Assembly (NCBI GenBank): GCA_024644595.1
Contig: JAHEHL010000009.1
Span: forward strand, 209,512 to 273,511
Direction: 5' to 3'
Source of the DNA: Porticoccaceae bacterium
GTDB taxonomy: Bacteria; Pseudomonadota; Gammaproteobacteria; Pseudomonadales; Porticoccaceae
DNA length: 64,000 nucleotides
Position numbers and translations under genes: made by a program. This document shows, in pieces, positions 48,030-56,149 of this stretch. The notes beneath the pieces are model-generated. The model did not search any database, was not told where the DNA came from, and saw nothing but the letters and a program-made list of their open reading frames with translations. Each line of letters opens with the position of its first letter. The stretch's first letter is position 1.

Positions 48030-49772
48030 TTATCCAGCTTCATGGGATGCGCTCATCTTTACAATATCGTCAATTGCTTCATCAAGGGTGGCAAATGACA
48101 TATCCAGCGGACTTCTTGCCTGACCCCGCGCTTTCGCCAAGGTTTTTAAGGGTTGAAACTGCCAGCTAGAAAAACGCAGGGAAACCTGATTTTTTTCGCA
48201 GACCGCCATGAGTTTTTCAATGGCAGAGAGTCCCCCTGCATCCAAATATGAACTGCACTGCATATGCAGCACCAGCCCATCAAGCTCCTGAATCTGTTGC
48301 GAGAGCTCTCCGAAGATACGATCCCCGGCGGCAAAGAATAACGCACCGCGAATCTTGAATACCTTACAGTTGAGCGGCACGTCTTTATGTGCAAAATCGG
48401 GGTTATCGGTGATATCAACCACCTTTGTGAGTGCCGCAATTTCCTTCATAAACAGCAATGATGCCAACAGAATACCGGCGGTGATGGCGATGACCATATC
48501 AAAAAAGACGGTCAGCGACAGACAGGTTAACAACACCAGTAAATCGCCACGGGACGATTTGCGGATCAGCTTTACAGATTTCGGCGCCTCACTCATATTC
48601 CACGCCACCACCATCAACAATGCAGCCATCGCGGACATCGGCAAATAGGCAAGCGCTTCAGCAAGAAACAACAGCCCCAACAACACAACGACGGCGTGAA
48701 TGATGGCCGCCAGTGGAGACACTGCACCAACTTTAAAGTTGGTGGCCGAGCGCGCTATCGCCGCTGTTGCCGTCACGCCACCAAAGAAAGGTGCAATCAG
48801 ATTGCCCAGACCCTGGGCCAGCAATTCGCTGTTGGCGCTGTGGCGTTTTCCGGACATACCATCGAGCACCACGGCGCAGAGCAGGGACTCAATAGCACCA
48901 AGCATGGCAATCGCAAAAGCTGACGGTAGCAATTCAGATAGTAAGCCCAACGATATGCCAAGGGGCTGTCCATCGGCGCCGGCTCGATGCCAGGGCCAAT
49001 CGACGGACGGCAAATAAGGTGGGATACCACCGGCCTGTGTACCGTCGGGCAGAAAGTAGTGGAAGCGCGAACCTATAGTATCTACATCGATACCCACGCC
49101 ACCCAACACCACGCCCAGCAGACAGGCCAGCACCAGCGCGGGCAAATGAGCGGGAATCGGTGTACGCAGCCGCGGCCATAGAATCATCACCGTTAATGTA
49201 AATACGGCTATCAATGTGCTACCCGGATCAATCTGAGAAATATGGCTCCCTATCACTGCGAGCTTGGCGACAAAATGTTCCGGCATATCCTGGATCGTGA
49301 TGCCGGTAAAGTCCGGTATCTGCAGCACAGCAATCACAATAGCGATACCGCCGGTAAATCCCAAGGTCACCGCCTCCGGAATATACTCGATAAAGCGGCC
49401 AAGGCGAGCATAGGCCATAGCAATCAGAATAACGCCCGCCATGATAGAGGCCAGCAGCAGACCACCCAGACCATAGGTTGCTGTTAACGGGTGCAAAATG
49501 ACCACAAAGGCAGCCGTCGGGCCGGAGATACTGAAGCGGCTCCCCCCCGCGAAAGCGATGATGCCACCCCCAACAATCACCGTGTACAACCCGTATTGCG
49601 GCGCTACGCCACTGGCGATGGCCAGTGCCATGGCGAGCGGTATTGCGATCACCCCAACCGTTATCCCGGCGACAAGGTCTTTCAGCAGCTCATGGCGGCC
49701 ATAACCTTCGCCCAGTGCTTCACGGAGCGCATAACCAATTCGCAATGAAAACAGATGTTGTCGGTGGGACAT
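48030..49772 (-). CDS. SulP-family anion transporter with STAS domain
   Basis: A 580-residue protein: about 12 membrane helices forming the SLC26/SulP core (ITVGVIAIPLAMALAIASG, YGLYTVIVGGGIIAFAGGS, GFTGGIAIVIAVLQIPDF) and a C-terminal cytoplasmic STAS domain from about residue 440 (CKVFKIRGALFFAAGDRIF...LDGLVLHMQCSSYLDAGG). Substrates in the family include sulfate, bicarbonate and dicarboxylates; none can be chosen here, as no sulfate-assimilation or carbonic anhydrase gene is adjacent. ATG 49772 follows GAGGGGAGTCTGTG. Confidence 0.92.
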   Translation of the reverse strand: MSHRQHLFSLRIGYALREALGEGYGRHELLKDLVAGITVGVIAIPLAMALAIASGVAPQYGLYTVIVGGGIIAFAGGSRFSISGPTAAFVVILHPLTATYGLGGLLLASIMAGVILIAMAYARLGRFIEYIPEAVTLGFTGGIAIVIAVLQIPDFTGITIQDMPEHFVAKLAVIGSHISQIDPGSTLIAVFTLTVMILWPRLRTPIPAHLPALVLACLLGVVLGGVGIDVDTIGSRFHYFLPDGTQAGGIPPYLPSVDWPWHRAGADGQPLGISLGLLSELLPSAFAIAMLGAIESLLCAVVLDGMSGKRHSANSELLAQGLGNLIAPFFGGVTATAAIARSATNFKVGAVSPLAAIIHAVVVLLGLLFLAEALAYLPMSAMAALLMVVAWNMSEAPKSVKLIRKSSRGDLLVLLTCLSLTVFFDMVIAITAGILLASLLFMKEIAALTKVVDITDNPDFAHKDVPLNCKVFKIRGALFFAAGDRIFGELSQQIQELDGLVLHMQCSSYLDAGGLSAIEKLMAVCEKNQVSLRFSSWQFQPLKTLAKARGQARSPLDMSFATLDEAIDDIVKMSASHEAG

Positions 49773-50280
49773 CACAGACTCCCCTCAGTGTGGGACCAAA
49801 CGGTGGGATTCTTTCAACACCGCGCCTAAGCCCCTTTTTTGATTCCTGCAGGCCGCAATTCCTTCATTCTGTTGTAACGGTGCGACGCTGCAGTATTTAG
49901 CGGAGGTCGAAGTGCTAATAATTCTTAATATATAATCATTTGGTTATCAATAAATAAGCTTGGAATAGGACGGGCAAACTCATATCAGTCAAGACAACCC
50001 GCACAATTGCAACAGGCACAGGTTGATCCTGATCGACGGCAACTGGACAGTTGCTATTATTTATAATTGGCGCAGAGCCACCGATAGCAGAGCACTGAGG
50101 TGACGAACAGGATGACTCATGCCAACAGTAGTGAAGACAGCAGACAGACGTATTTCATTTGGTTTTTAGATCTTCTTTTAGCTCACGGCAAAAGCGAGCC
50201 TGTGGTGCCGCCAATAACACTTTAAAACACAAAACTATTGGTCGGCACAGATCGAAACGTAACGCGGTGAAGCCGCAATA
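49773..50280. other. 508-base interval without a recognisable gene
   Basis: Between the SulP start and the stop of the Rieske gene. I found no ORF with a plausible start and ribosome site, no tRNA and no repeat resembling an insertion sequence end. Bases 49910-49960 are A+T-rich and may contain the SulP promoter. The interval marks the change from housekeeping to accessory genes. Confidence 0.6.
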
Positions 50281-51285
50281 TTATTCAATCAAAAACTGTT
50301 TATACCATTTCCTGAATTTTGCAAAAGGCCCGTCGCCATCACATAACATTGGCTTCTCATAGTATTTTTTGCGATCCCAAATAATCCGATCCTCTTCCAT
50401 CTGCTGACAAATGTTGCGCACAATCGCTTCGGCAATGCGCGACTTACCGGATTCAGCATCAGACGATTTTTGGATAAAGGCATAAAAGGCTCGAGTATGG
50501 GTCGCCGTGACCGGCGTCAGGTGCGCCAGCAGAACCGTGTCGACGATACCGGAAAATCGCACGACTGCCAGCCCGGGACCTATATTTTGATTTTCTATCG
50601 AGCCTTCGATTACTCCCTGTGGGGTTGGGTTGCGAGTGCGTAACAGTCCGCGCCGGGTATGCCCCTCGAACTCCATAACTTCCGCATCAGGTATATCTTT
50701 AGTACCGTGCACATAGAGAAAATGCACCGAATCCACGGCATTTTCACCCACCTCTTGCATATGGGTATTTATCTCCCAACTGTAGGTATCAAACTCACCC
50801 CAATCTGAGTTATCACTATTCGCCTCAGCCACTTCCAGCGGCTCATAGGTAGGTGCCTCTCCATGGGGGTGATACCAAACCAAAATACATTGATTGATCT
50901 CGCGAACATGCCAAGTGCCCAAAACCTGCTCACCACGGGCAACTTTTGGCGGCATATTTTTGGCATAGGGGATATGGGTGCATTTACCGTCCCCATCATA
51001 GGCCCAGCCGTGAAAAGGGCAGACAATGCTCTCACCGACAACCGCCGAGCCATGTCCCGCTTGATCGCGAATGCCGTAGCCCAGGTGTGCACCCATATGG
51101 GGGCAATACGCGTCGACCACCTTTGCCTGACCAGACTCAGTGCGAAAGGCAACCAGCTCTTGGTCAAAATACTCAAGTGGTTTCGCTTGACCCGCCTCGA
51201 GCTCATTGGAGTACAGCACCTGAAACCAGCCCGAAGGGATGGGCAGATCGACACGTGGTAGCTTTCTATCGCTTGCAATAATCAT
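50281..51285 (-). CDS. Rieske non-haem iron oxygenase, KshA/steroid-type
   Basis: A 334-residue oxygenase component. The Rieske [2Fe-2S] ligands are C61 and H63 (YCPHMGAHLG) and C89 and H92 (CPFHGWAYDG), with a spacing between pairs longer than usual. The mononuclear iron ligands are D185, H188 and H193 in NAVDSVHFLYVHG. The linker GTWHVREINQCILVWYHP and overall layout resemble 3-ketosteroid 9-alpha-hydroxylase KshA and the cholesterol 7-desaturase group. It would need a separate reductase, not found nearby. It follows an SDR gene by 23 bases with a perfect GAGGAGAG site. Confidence 0.85.
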   Translation of the reverse strand: MIIASDRKLPRVDLPIPSGWFQVLYSNELEAGQAKPLEYFDQELVAFRTESGQAKVVDAYCPHMGAHLGYGIRDQAGHGSAVVGESIVCPFHGWAYDGDGKCTHIPYAKNMPPKVARGEQVLGTWHVREINQCILVWYHPHGEAPTYEPLEVAEANSDNSDWGEFDTYSWEINTHMQEVGENAVDSVHFLYVHGTKDIPDAEVMEFEGHTRRGLLRTRNPTPQGVIEGSIENQNIGPGLAVVRFSGIVDTVLLAHLTPVTATHTRAFYAFIQKSSDAESGKSRIAEAIVRNICQQMEEDRIIWDRKKYYEKPMLCDGDGPFAKFRKWYKQFLIE

Positions 51286-51308
51286 TGGTTATCTCTCCTC
51301 AAGAGCAT

Positions 51309-52064
51309 TCAACGGACGGCAGCGCCGCCATCAACAGATAATATTTGGCCGGTAATAAAGGATGCGCGGTCAGAGCATAAAAACACTACTGCTTCGGCAA
51401 TTTCTTCTGGCTCGCCCAGACGGTTCATCACCGCGGCACGCTTTAAGCCCTCAGCAATTTTCGGCTGCTCGGCAAAATATTTCTCTACACCTGGCGTGCG
51501 CACCACACCGGGGGAGACTGCATTGATGCGAATGCCCTTGCTGCCATACTCGGCGGCTGAGCTCTGGGTCAATATATTGACCCCTGCTTTGGCTGCAGCA
51601 TAGGCGGTGTTATAGACTTGACCTCGGAGCGAGGCATTAGAAGATATATTGACAATGCTGCCCGCGCCCTGCTCGAGCATGGCACTCAATTCATATTTTT
51701 GGCACAGCCAAGTATTGCTTAAACACATATTCAGCGTGTCATCGAAGACTGTTTTTTCAAATAAGTGAATGGGGCCAGAGCCGCGACTCACGGCAGCGCT
51801 GTTGCAAGCAATATCGAGCCGACCATAGTGCTCAACGGCCGTTTCCACCATTGCCTTTACCTGGGCCTCATCGCTGACATCGGCCTGAACAAATAGCGCG
51901 TCGCCGCCACTTTCGCGGATTAGCTGAACCGTTTCGGCACCACTTTCAGGGTTAAAATCTGCTACCACAACCTTGGCCCCCTCCCGGGCATAGGCCAAGC
52001 AAATGGCCCGACCAATTCCCATGCCGCCACCAGTGACTAAACCAATTTTGTTATTCAACAGCAT
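51309..52064 (-). CDS. Short-chain dehydrogenase/reductase, upstream partner of the Rieske gene
   Basis: Classical SDR of 251 residues: the cofactor loop TGGGMGIGRAI, NSAAVSRG in place of the common NNAG, and the active-site YAAAKAG with a Ser in NISSNA, ending with ITGQILSVDGG. The Asp in VVADFNP at the end of strand 2 suggests NAD(H) preference. ATG 52064 follows GGGGAGGTTCTGTA. It forms an operon with the Rieske oxygenase and is divergent from a TetR gene, so the regulator probably controls it. An alcohol or ketosteroid substrate is inferred from context. Confidence 0.85.
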   Translation of the reverse strand: MLLNNKIGLVTGGGMGIGRAICLAYAREGAKVVVADFNPESGAETVQLIRESGGDALFVQADVSDEAQVKAMVETAVEHYGRLDIACNSAAVSRGSGPIHLFEKTVFDDTLNMCLSNTWLCQKYELSAMLEQGAGSIVNISSNASLRGQVYNTAYAAAKAGVNILTQSSAAEYGSKGIRINAVSPGVVRTPGVEKYFAEQPKIAEGLKRAAVMNRLGEPEEIAEAVVFLCSDRASFITGQILSVDGGAAVR

Positions 52065-52110
52065 TACAGAACCTCCCCCTTCCAAAAATCTTACTCTACT
52101 TTATTTTTTA

Positions 52111-52130
52111 ACCATGGTATATACTTTGGT
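52111..52130. promoter_or_regulatory. Imperfect palindrome, possible TetR operator
   Basis: ACCATGGTATATACTTTGGT: a 20-base near-palindrome with 8 of 10 positions matching between half-sites, centred on GTATATAC. It lies between the divergent SDR and TetR starts, 25 bases from the TetR start, and could overlap promoter elements for both directions. Confidence 0.45.
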
Positions 52131-52154
52131 CAGTAAATTTCCCCAGGTGAAACC

Positions 52155-52775
52155 ATGCTCTCTGCTAACTCGCTGAAAAATTTGCCACTGCGTGAACGCA
52201 AAAAACGGATGACATACTCGCGGATTGTCGATTGTGCAGGCGAGTTATTTGTCGCCAATGGCTACCAGACAACAACCGTCGATGCTATTGCCGAAGGCGC
52301 AGAGATCTCCAAGCCGACATTTTTTAATTACTTCTCAACCAAACATGCCGTGCTGCAAAGTATGGTCGAGCGCATGGACAATGAATTTATTGCCTCCATT
52401 GCTGACGAGTTACAAAAACCGTTAAGTACCGAACAACGACTGTGCAACTTGATGACCAACACCGCCGACTATATGGAGTCGCATATCCCGCTGATGCGTG
52501 TGATTATTGTCGAGGGCCTAGGTGGCCTAGCGAAACCCGATGAAGCATCGAATCGTCTGAGCAAACTCAATAACGCCATGGCTGAGTTGTTAGCCAAAGG
52601 CCGCGAACAGGGTGATGTAGACAGCGAAGTGAATATCGATCTGCAGGTGCAAATTGTTGTCGGCAGTTACCTTTACTCTCTGATGAACGCTCTCACCCAC
52701 TCCCCCAATGACCTCGGTAAACAACTGACAAAAATGGTTGCACAGGTCGCCTTAATGCTCCGCGCGAGGACATAA
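52155..52775 (+). CDS. TetR-family transcriptional regulator
   Basis: A 206-residue repressor-type protein. The N-terminal helix-turn-helix is clear: RIVDCAGELFVANGYQTTTVDAIAEGAEISKPTFFNYFSTK, residues about 23-63. The C-terminal ligand domain is all helical and without recognised subfamily features. AGGTGAAACC precedes the ATG. It is divergent from the SDR-Rieske operon and only 2 bases upstream of the amidohydrolase gene, so it probably regulates both directions and its own transcript. Confidence 0.92.
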   Translation: MLSANSLKNLPLRERKKRMTYSRIVDCAGELFVANGYQTTTVDAIAEGAEISKPTFFNYFSTKHAVLQSMVERMDNEFIASIADELQKPLSTEQRLCNLMTNTADYMESHIPLMRVIIVEGLGGLAKPDEASNRLSKLNNAMAELLAKGREQGDVDSEVNIDLQVQIVVGSYLYSLMNALTHSPNDLGKQLTKMVAQVALMLRART

Positions 52776-52777
52776 CC

Positions 52778-54478
52778 ATGAAACTAATTTTCAAGATATT
52801 ACTGCTGCTTGTCAGCGTGGCCGCCCTCCTCTATTGGGCAGTGCAACCGCAAACGCCGGCAGCCAGCCAAGTCTGGTTAAATGGCACGATTTTAACCATG
52901 GATGACAATCAACCGACCGCTGAGGCGGTGTTGGTTCGCGGCGACCGCATCGTTGCTCTGGGCAGTCGCACCGACATCGAAGCATTAATGGATACCGAAA
53001 CAGTTGTTAATGATCTCGCAGGAACCACTATGTTGCCGGGATTGGTGGATGCTCACAGTCATTTTCCCGCCTCAGGCATAGCACTGTTTTTAGCTGACTT
53101 GCGCAGCCCGCCCGTGGGTCTCATCGAGACCATTCCGCAGCTGCTTGAACGCGTCAGCGCTCAAGTGGAAAAGACACCCGCAGGGGAATGGGTCGGCGGC
53201 TACGGCTACGACCAGTTGATGCTTAGTGAAAAGCGTCACCCCAGCCTTCAAGAGCTTGATGCCATTGCGCCCAATCACCCAGTATTTTTAATGCATGTCT
53301 CTGGGCACATGGGCGTTGCGAATAGCGCCGCATTTAAACTGGTCGGTTTTGATCAGCTGCAAGAAGATCCAGCCGGGGGGCATATCCACCGCAATAGTGA
53401 TGGCACAATCAATGGTCTAGTTGAAGAAAACGCCGCTCTGGCCTTTCAGAAACCGGTCCTCGACTTAAGTGTGATGCAGTTTATCTCCATGGTCGACTTT
53501 GCCCGCAACGAATACCTCAGCAACGGCGTTACTACTGCCCAGGCCAGCAACGCGTCTCGACAGCATGTGCAAGGGTTAATGCTGGCCATGGGCCTGAACA
53601 AAATTCCCCAGCGATTGGTCGTTTTCCCCGATTACGACAGCCTTGGTCTCGAGCTGATTGAGGGGCAGGTTAAGGCCGAAGAGCTGGCCAGTGAGCAACG
53701 CCACATTGGAGCGATAAAGTTGATTGCCGACGGCTCTATTCAGGGCTTTACCGGTTATTTAACCCACCCCTACCACAGCCCATACAAAGGTGATGAACAG
53801 TACCTGGGCTATCCGCGCATTCCTCTAGATGAGCTCAAAAGCAAAGTGTTCAATATTGCTAAAGCCGGTTTTCAGGCGGTGATTCACGGCAATGGTGACG
53901 CATCGATTGACGATATTCTCGACGCCATTGACTATGTGCAAAATACCCTCGGCCAGCCGGTCGAACGGACAATTTTAATCCATGCGCAAATGGCTCGGCC
54001 AGACCAGCTTCAACGCATGAAAGCGCTCGACGTCACGCCGAGTTTTTTTGTTGCGCACACTTACTATTGGGGTGATCAGCACCGCGATGTACTGATTGGC
54101 TCAGAGCGCGCAAAGCATATCAGCCCTCTCCGCAGTGCCGAAAAAATAGGTCTGCGTTTCAGCACCCATCTGGATACGCCCATCGTTCCTATGCAGCCCC
54201 TACTGTCGGCCTGGTCAAGCGTCAACCGGCTTACCGCCAGTGGCGCAACACTGGGTGAAGATGAGCGTATTGGCGTCATTCGGGCGCTCAAGGCGATCAC
54301 CCTCGATGCTGCCTGGCAAGTCCATCTGGACCATGAGATCGGCTCTATCAGCGTTGGTAAGTACGCCGACTTCACCCTGCTAGCAGACAACCCCCTGCTG
54401 CACCCCGAAAAACTAAAAGATATCCAAATTATTGAAACCATCATAGGTGGCGTGAGTTATTTCGAGGGGAAGAAATAG
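52778..54478 (+). CDS. YtcJ-like amidohydrolase, N-terminally anchored or exported
   Basis: A 566-residue amidohydrolase 3 family protein. The N-terminal hydrophobic segment (LIFKILLLLVSVAALLYWAV) is a signal anchor or signal peptide. Metal ligands appear in LPGLVDAHSHFPASG, in AVIHGNGDASID and LIHAQMARPDQL, and the Lys in AIKLIADGSIQGF; the family segment HTYYWGDQHRD and the ending GSISVGKYADFTLLADNPL are present. Relatives include N-substituted formamide deformylase; the substrate here is unknown. It starts 2 bases after tetR and leads into two SDR genes. Confidence 0.85.
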   Translation: MKLIFKILLLLVSVAALLYWAVQPQTPAASQVWLNGTILTMDDNQPTAEAVLVRGDRIVALGSRTDIEALMDTETVVNDLAGTTMLPGLVDAHSHFPASGIALFLADLRSPPVGLIETIPQLLERVSAQVEKTPAGEWVGGYGYDQLMLSEKRHPSLQELDAIAPNHPVFLMHVSGHMGVANSAAFKLVGFDQLQEDPAGGHIHRNSDGTINGLVEENAALAFQKPVLDLSVMQFISMVDFARNEYLSNGVTTAQASNASRQHVQGLMLAMGLNKIPQRLVVFPDYDSLGLELIEGQVKAEELASEQRHIGAIKLIADGSIQGFTGYLTHPYHSPYKGDEQYLGYPRIPLDELKSKVFNIAKAGFQAVIHGNGDASIDDILDAIDYVQNTLGQPVERTILIHAQMARPDQLQRMKALDVTPSFFVAHTYYWGDQHRDVLIGSERAKHISPLRSAEKIGLRFSTHLDTPIVPMQPLLSAWSSVNRLTASGATLGEDERIGVIRALKAITLDAAWQVHLDHEIGSISVGKYADFTLLADNPLLHPEKLKDIQIIETIIGGVSYFEGKK

Positions 54479-54498
54479 CGCCATCAAAGGAGAAAAAT

Positions 54499-55308
54499 AT
54501 GTTACTCGATGCATTTAGACTGGACGGAAAAACCGCGGTCATTACCGGGGCTGGCAAAGGTATTGGCGCCAGTATTGCGAAAAGCTTTGCCGAGATGGGC
54601 GCCAATGTATTTTGTGTGGCACGCAGCCTCGACGATATCAATCAGGTCGCCGAAGCCTGCCGCGCTTTTGGCGTCAAGGCGGAAGCAGTAGTTTGCGATG
54701 TCACCAAGGAAGATCAGCTTAAAGCCTTGGTCGCTAAAGTTGCAGAGCACAGCGACAGGATCGATGTTTTGGTCAACAACGCCGGCGCGCCGGGCAAGGG
54801 TTGGGGTAGTATCGAGAAAGTCGACATGGGCCGCTTTGAACACACGGTGAGGATCAATCTGACCTCTGCTTATACCCTTACGCATCTCTGCCTCAGTCTG
54901 CTGCGGGCTGCAGACACGCCGACCATCGTCAATGTTTCTTCGGCGCTAAGCTGGATGGTGGATAAAAACTTTTCCGCTTATGCGGCAGCGAAGGCCGGTA
55001 TCAACCAGATGACCAAGGTAATGTCCTACGAATTGTCACCACAAATTCGTGTCAATGCTGTGTCTCCTGGCGCCATCGAAACACCCAGCACGGCCTTTAT
55101 TACCGAAAATGAAACCATGCTTAAAAACACGACTCGCTGGATTCCGCTGAAACGTCTCGGCCGGCCAGAAGATATTGCCCTCGGAGCGCTTTATCTGGCC
55201 TCACCGGCAAGCAGTTTTGTCAGCGGTAAAATTCTCGAAATCGACGGTGGTATGCAAGCCCTTCCCGGCAGCGCCATACAAAATGTAATTGATAGCGAAC
55301 AGGATTAG
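54499..55308 (+). CDS. SDR oxidoreductase resembling 7-alpha-hydroxysteroid dehydrogenase
   Basis: Classical SDR of 269 residues: FRLDGKTAVITGAGKGIGASI, VNNAGAPG, catalytic Ser in NVSSALSW and Tyr/Lys in YAAAKAG, and the ending RLGRPEDIALGALYLASPASSFVSGKILEIDGG. From memory the start (LDGK.AIITGAG.GIG) and end follow E. coli HdhA closely, but many SDRs share these features, so the substrate is not fixed. AAAGGAGAAAAAT gives a strong start. It lies 20 bases after the amidohydrolase and 3 bases before the next SDR. Confidence 0.82.
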   Translation: MLLDAFRLDGKTAVITGAGKGIGASIAKSFAEMGANVFCVARSLDDINQVAEACRAFGVKAEAVVCDVTKEDQLKALVAKVAEHSDRIDVLVNNAGAPGKGWGSIEKVDMGRFEHTVRINLTSAYTLTHLCLSLLRAADTPTIVNVSSALSWMVDKNFSAYAAAKAGINQMTKVMSYELSPQIRVNAVSPGAIETPSTAFITENETMLKNTTRWIPLKRLGRPEDIALGALYLASPASSFVSGKILEIDGGMQALPGSAIQNVIDSEQD

Positions 55309-55311
55309 ATT

Positions 55312-56070
55312 ATGGCTACCTATGTATTGAGTGGAGGCGCCACCGGTATTGGCGCGGCAATTAAAGCGCGCTTGCACGCTGCCGGGCATCGAGTGCTTGT
55401 GCTGGATTTACGCGATGCGGATATTGAGGTTGATCTGTCTGAGGCAAGCCAGCGTGAAGCAGCTATCAACTCTCTGCTGGAGATACTTTCGGAGCAGATC
55501 GACGGCATTATTACCTGCGCCGGTGTCGCCTCGCATTTTGCCGACTTGAAAAAAATCCTCACCATTAACTATACTGGCAGCGTCGACATTATTAATGGCT
55601 TGAGCTCGCGGCTGGCACCGGGGAGTAGTGTAGTGATGGTGTCATCCAATTCAGCGCCCCTCTGTCAAAAGCCTGAACTTGCTGATTACTTGCTCGAAAA
55701 TCAGTGGGACGATATAGACGCTATGCTGCCAGAGCTTACAGGCCATGACTGCTACAGTGCTAGCAAACAGGCGGTGGCCAAGTGGATGCGCAGAAATGCC
55801 CCAGAATTTGCCGGCCAAGGGGTTCGCCTCAACGCAATTGCACCAGGCTATACCGAAACCGCCATGACCAAAGCGGTTGCCGAGGACCCTCAGTACGGTG
55901 ACGCGATCAAGAAGTTTGTCGCATCGATTCCCATGCAGCGGCCCGGATGCCCGGACGACATGGCTGATGCGGTGGAATTTTTAATCAGCGACAAGGCCAG
56001 CTTTATCGCCGGCTCGATGCTCTACATCGACGGTGGTCACGATGCCATGTTTAGACCCACCAGTATTTAA
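55312..56070 (+). CDS. SDR oxidoreductase of the 3-alpha-hydroxysteroid dehydrogenase/carbonyl reductase type
   Basis: A 252-residue SDR. Features not common to other SDRs match what I recall of Comamonas 3-alpha-HSD (HsdA): the early VLSGGATGIGAAIKARLHAAGH and LDLRDADIEVDLS, a gapped middle with YSASKQAV, RLNAIAPGYTET, the segment DPQYGDAIKKFVASIP, and the ending YIDGGHDAMFRPT (HsdA: IDGGIDAVMRPT). 3-alpha-HSD interconverts 3-hydroxy- and 3-oxosteroids with NAD(H). It starts 3 bases after the previous SDR. Coniferyl-alcohol dehydrogenases share this subfamily and remain an alternative. Confidence 0.82.
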   Translation: MATYVLSGGATGIGAAIKARLHAAGHRVLVLDLRDADIEVDLSEASQREAAINSLLEILSEQIDGIITCAGVASHFADLKKILTINYTGSVDIINGLSSRLAPGSSVVMVSSNSAPLCQKPELADYLLENQWDDIDAMLPELTGHDCYSASKQAVAKWMRRNAPEFAGQGVRLNAIAPGYTETAMTKAVAEDPQYGDAIKKFVASIPMQRPGCPDDMADAVEFLISDKASFIAGSMLYIDGGHDAMFRPTSI

Positions 56071-56087
56071 TCGCAACAAAATAAAAA

Positions 56088-56108
56088 AACCGGCTCAAAG
56101 AGCCGGTT
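56088..56108. terminator. Bidirectional terminator between the SDR operon and the TonB receptor
   Basis: AACCGGCTC-AAA-GAGCCGGTT, a 9-base-pair stem with A-run before and T8 after, so it works on both strands between the convergent genes ending at 56070 and 56150. Confidence 0.93.
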
Positions 56109-56149
56109 TTTTTTGACTTCCAATAAGGCAGACTAAGCTACCTTAACTG

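Noticed and set aside
49773-50280. Possible remnant gene or mobile-element scar before the accessory region
   Set aside because: No transposase-like frame, no paired terminal repeats and no tRNA; it is recorded only as a gene-free interval.
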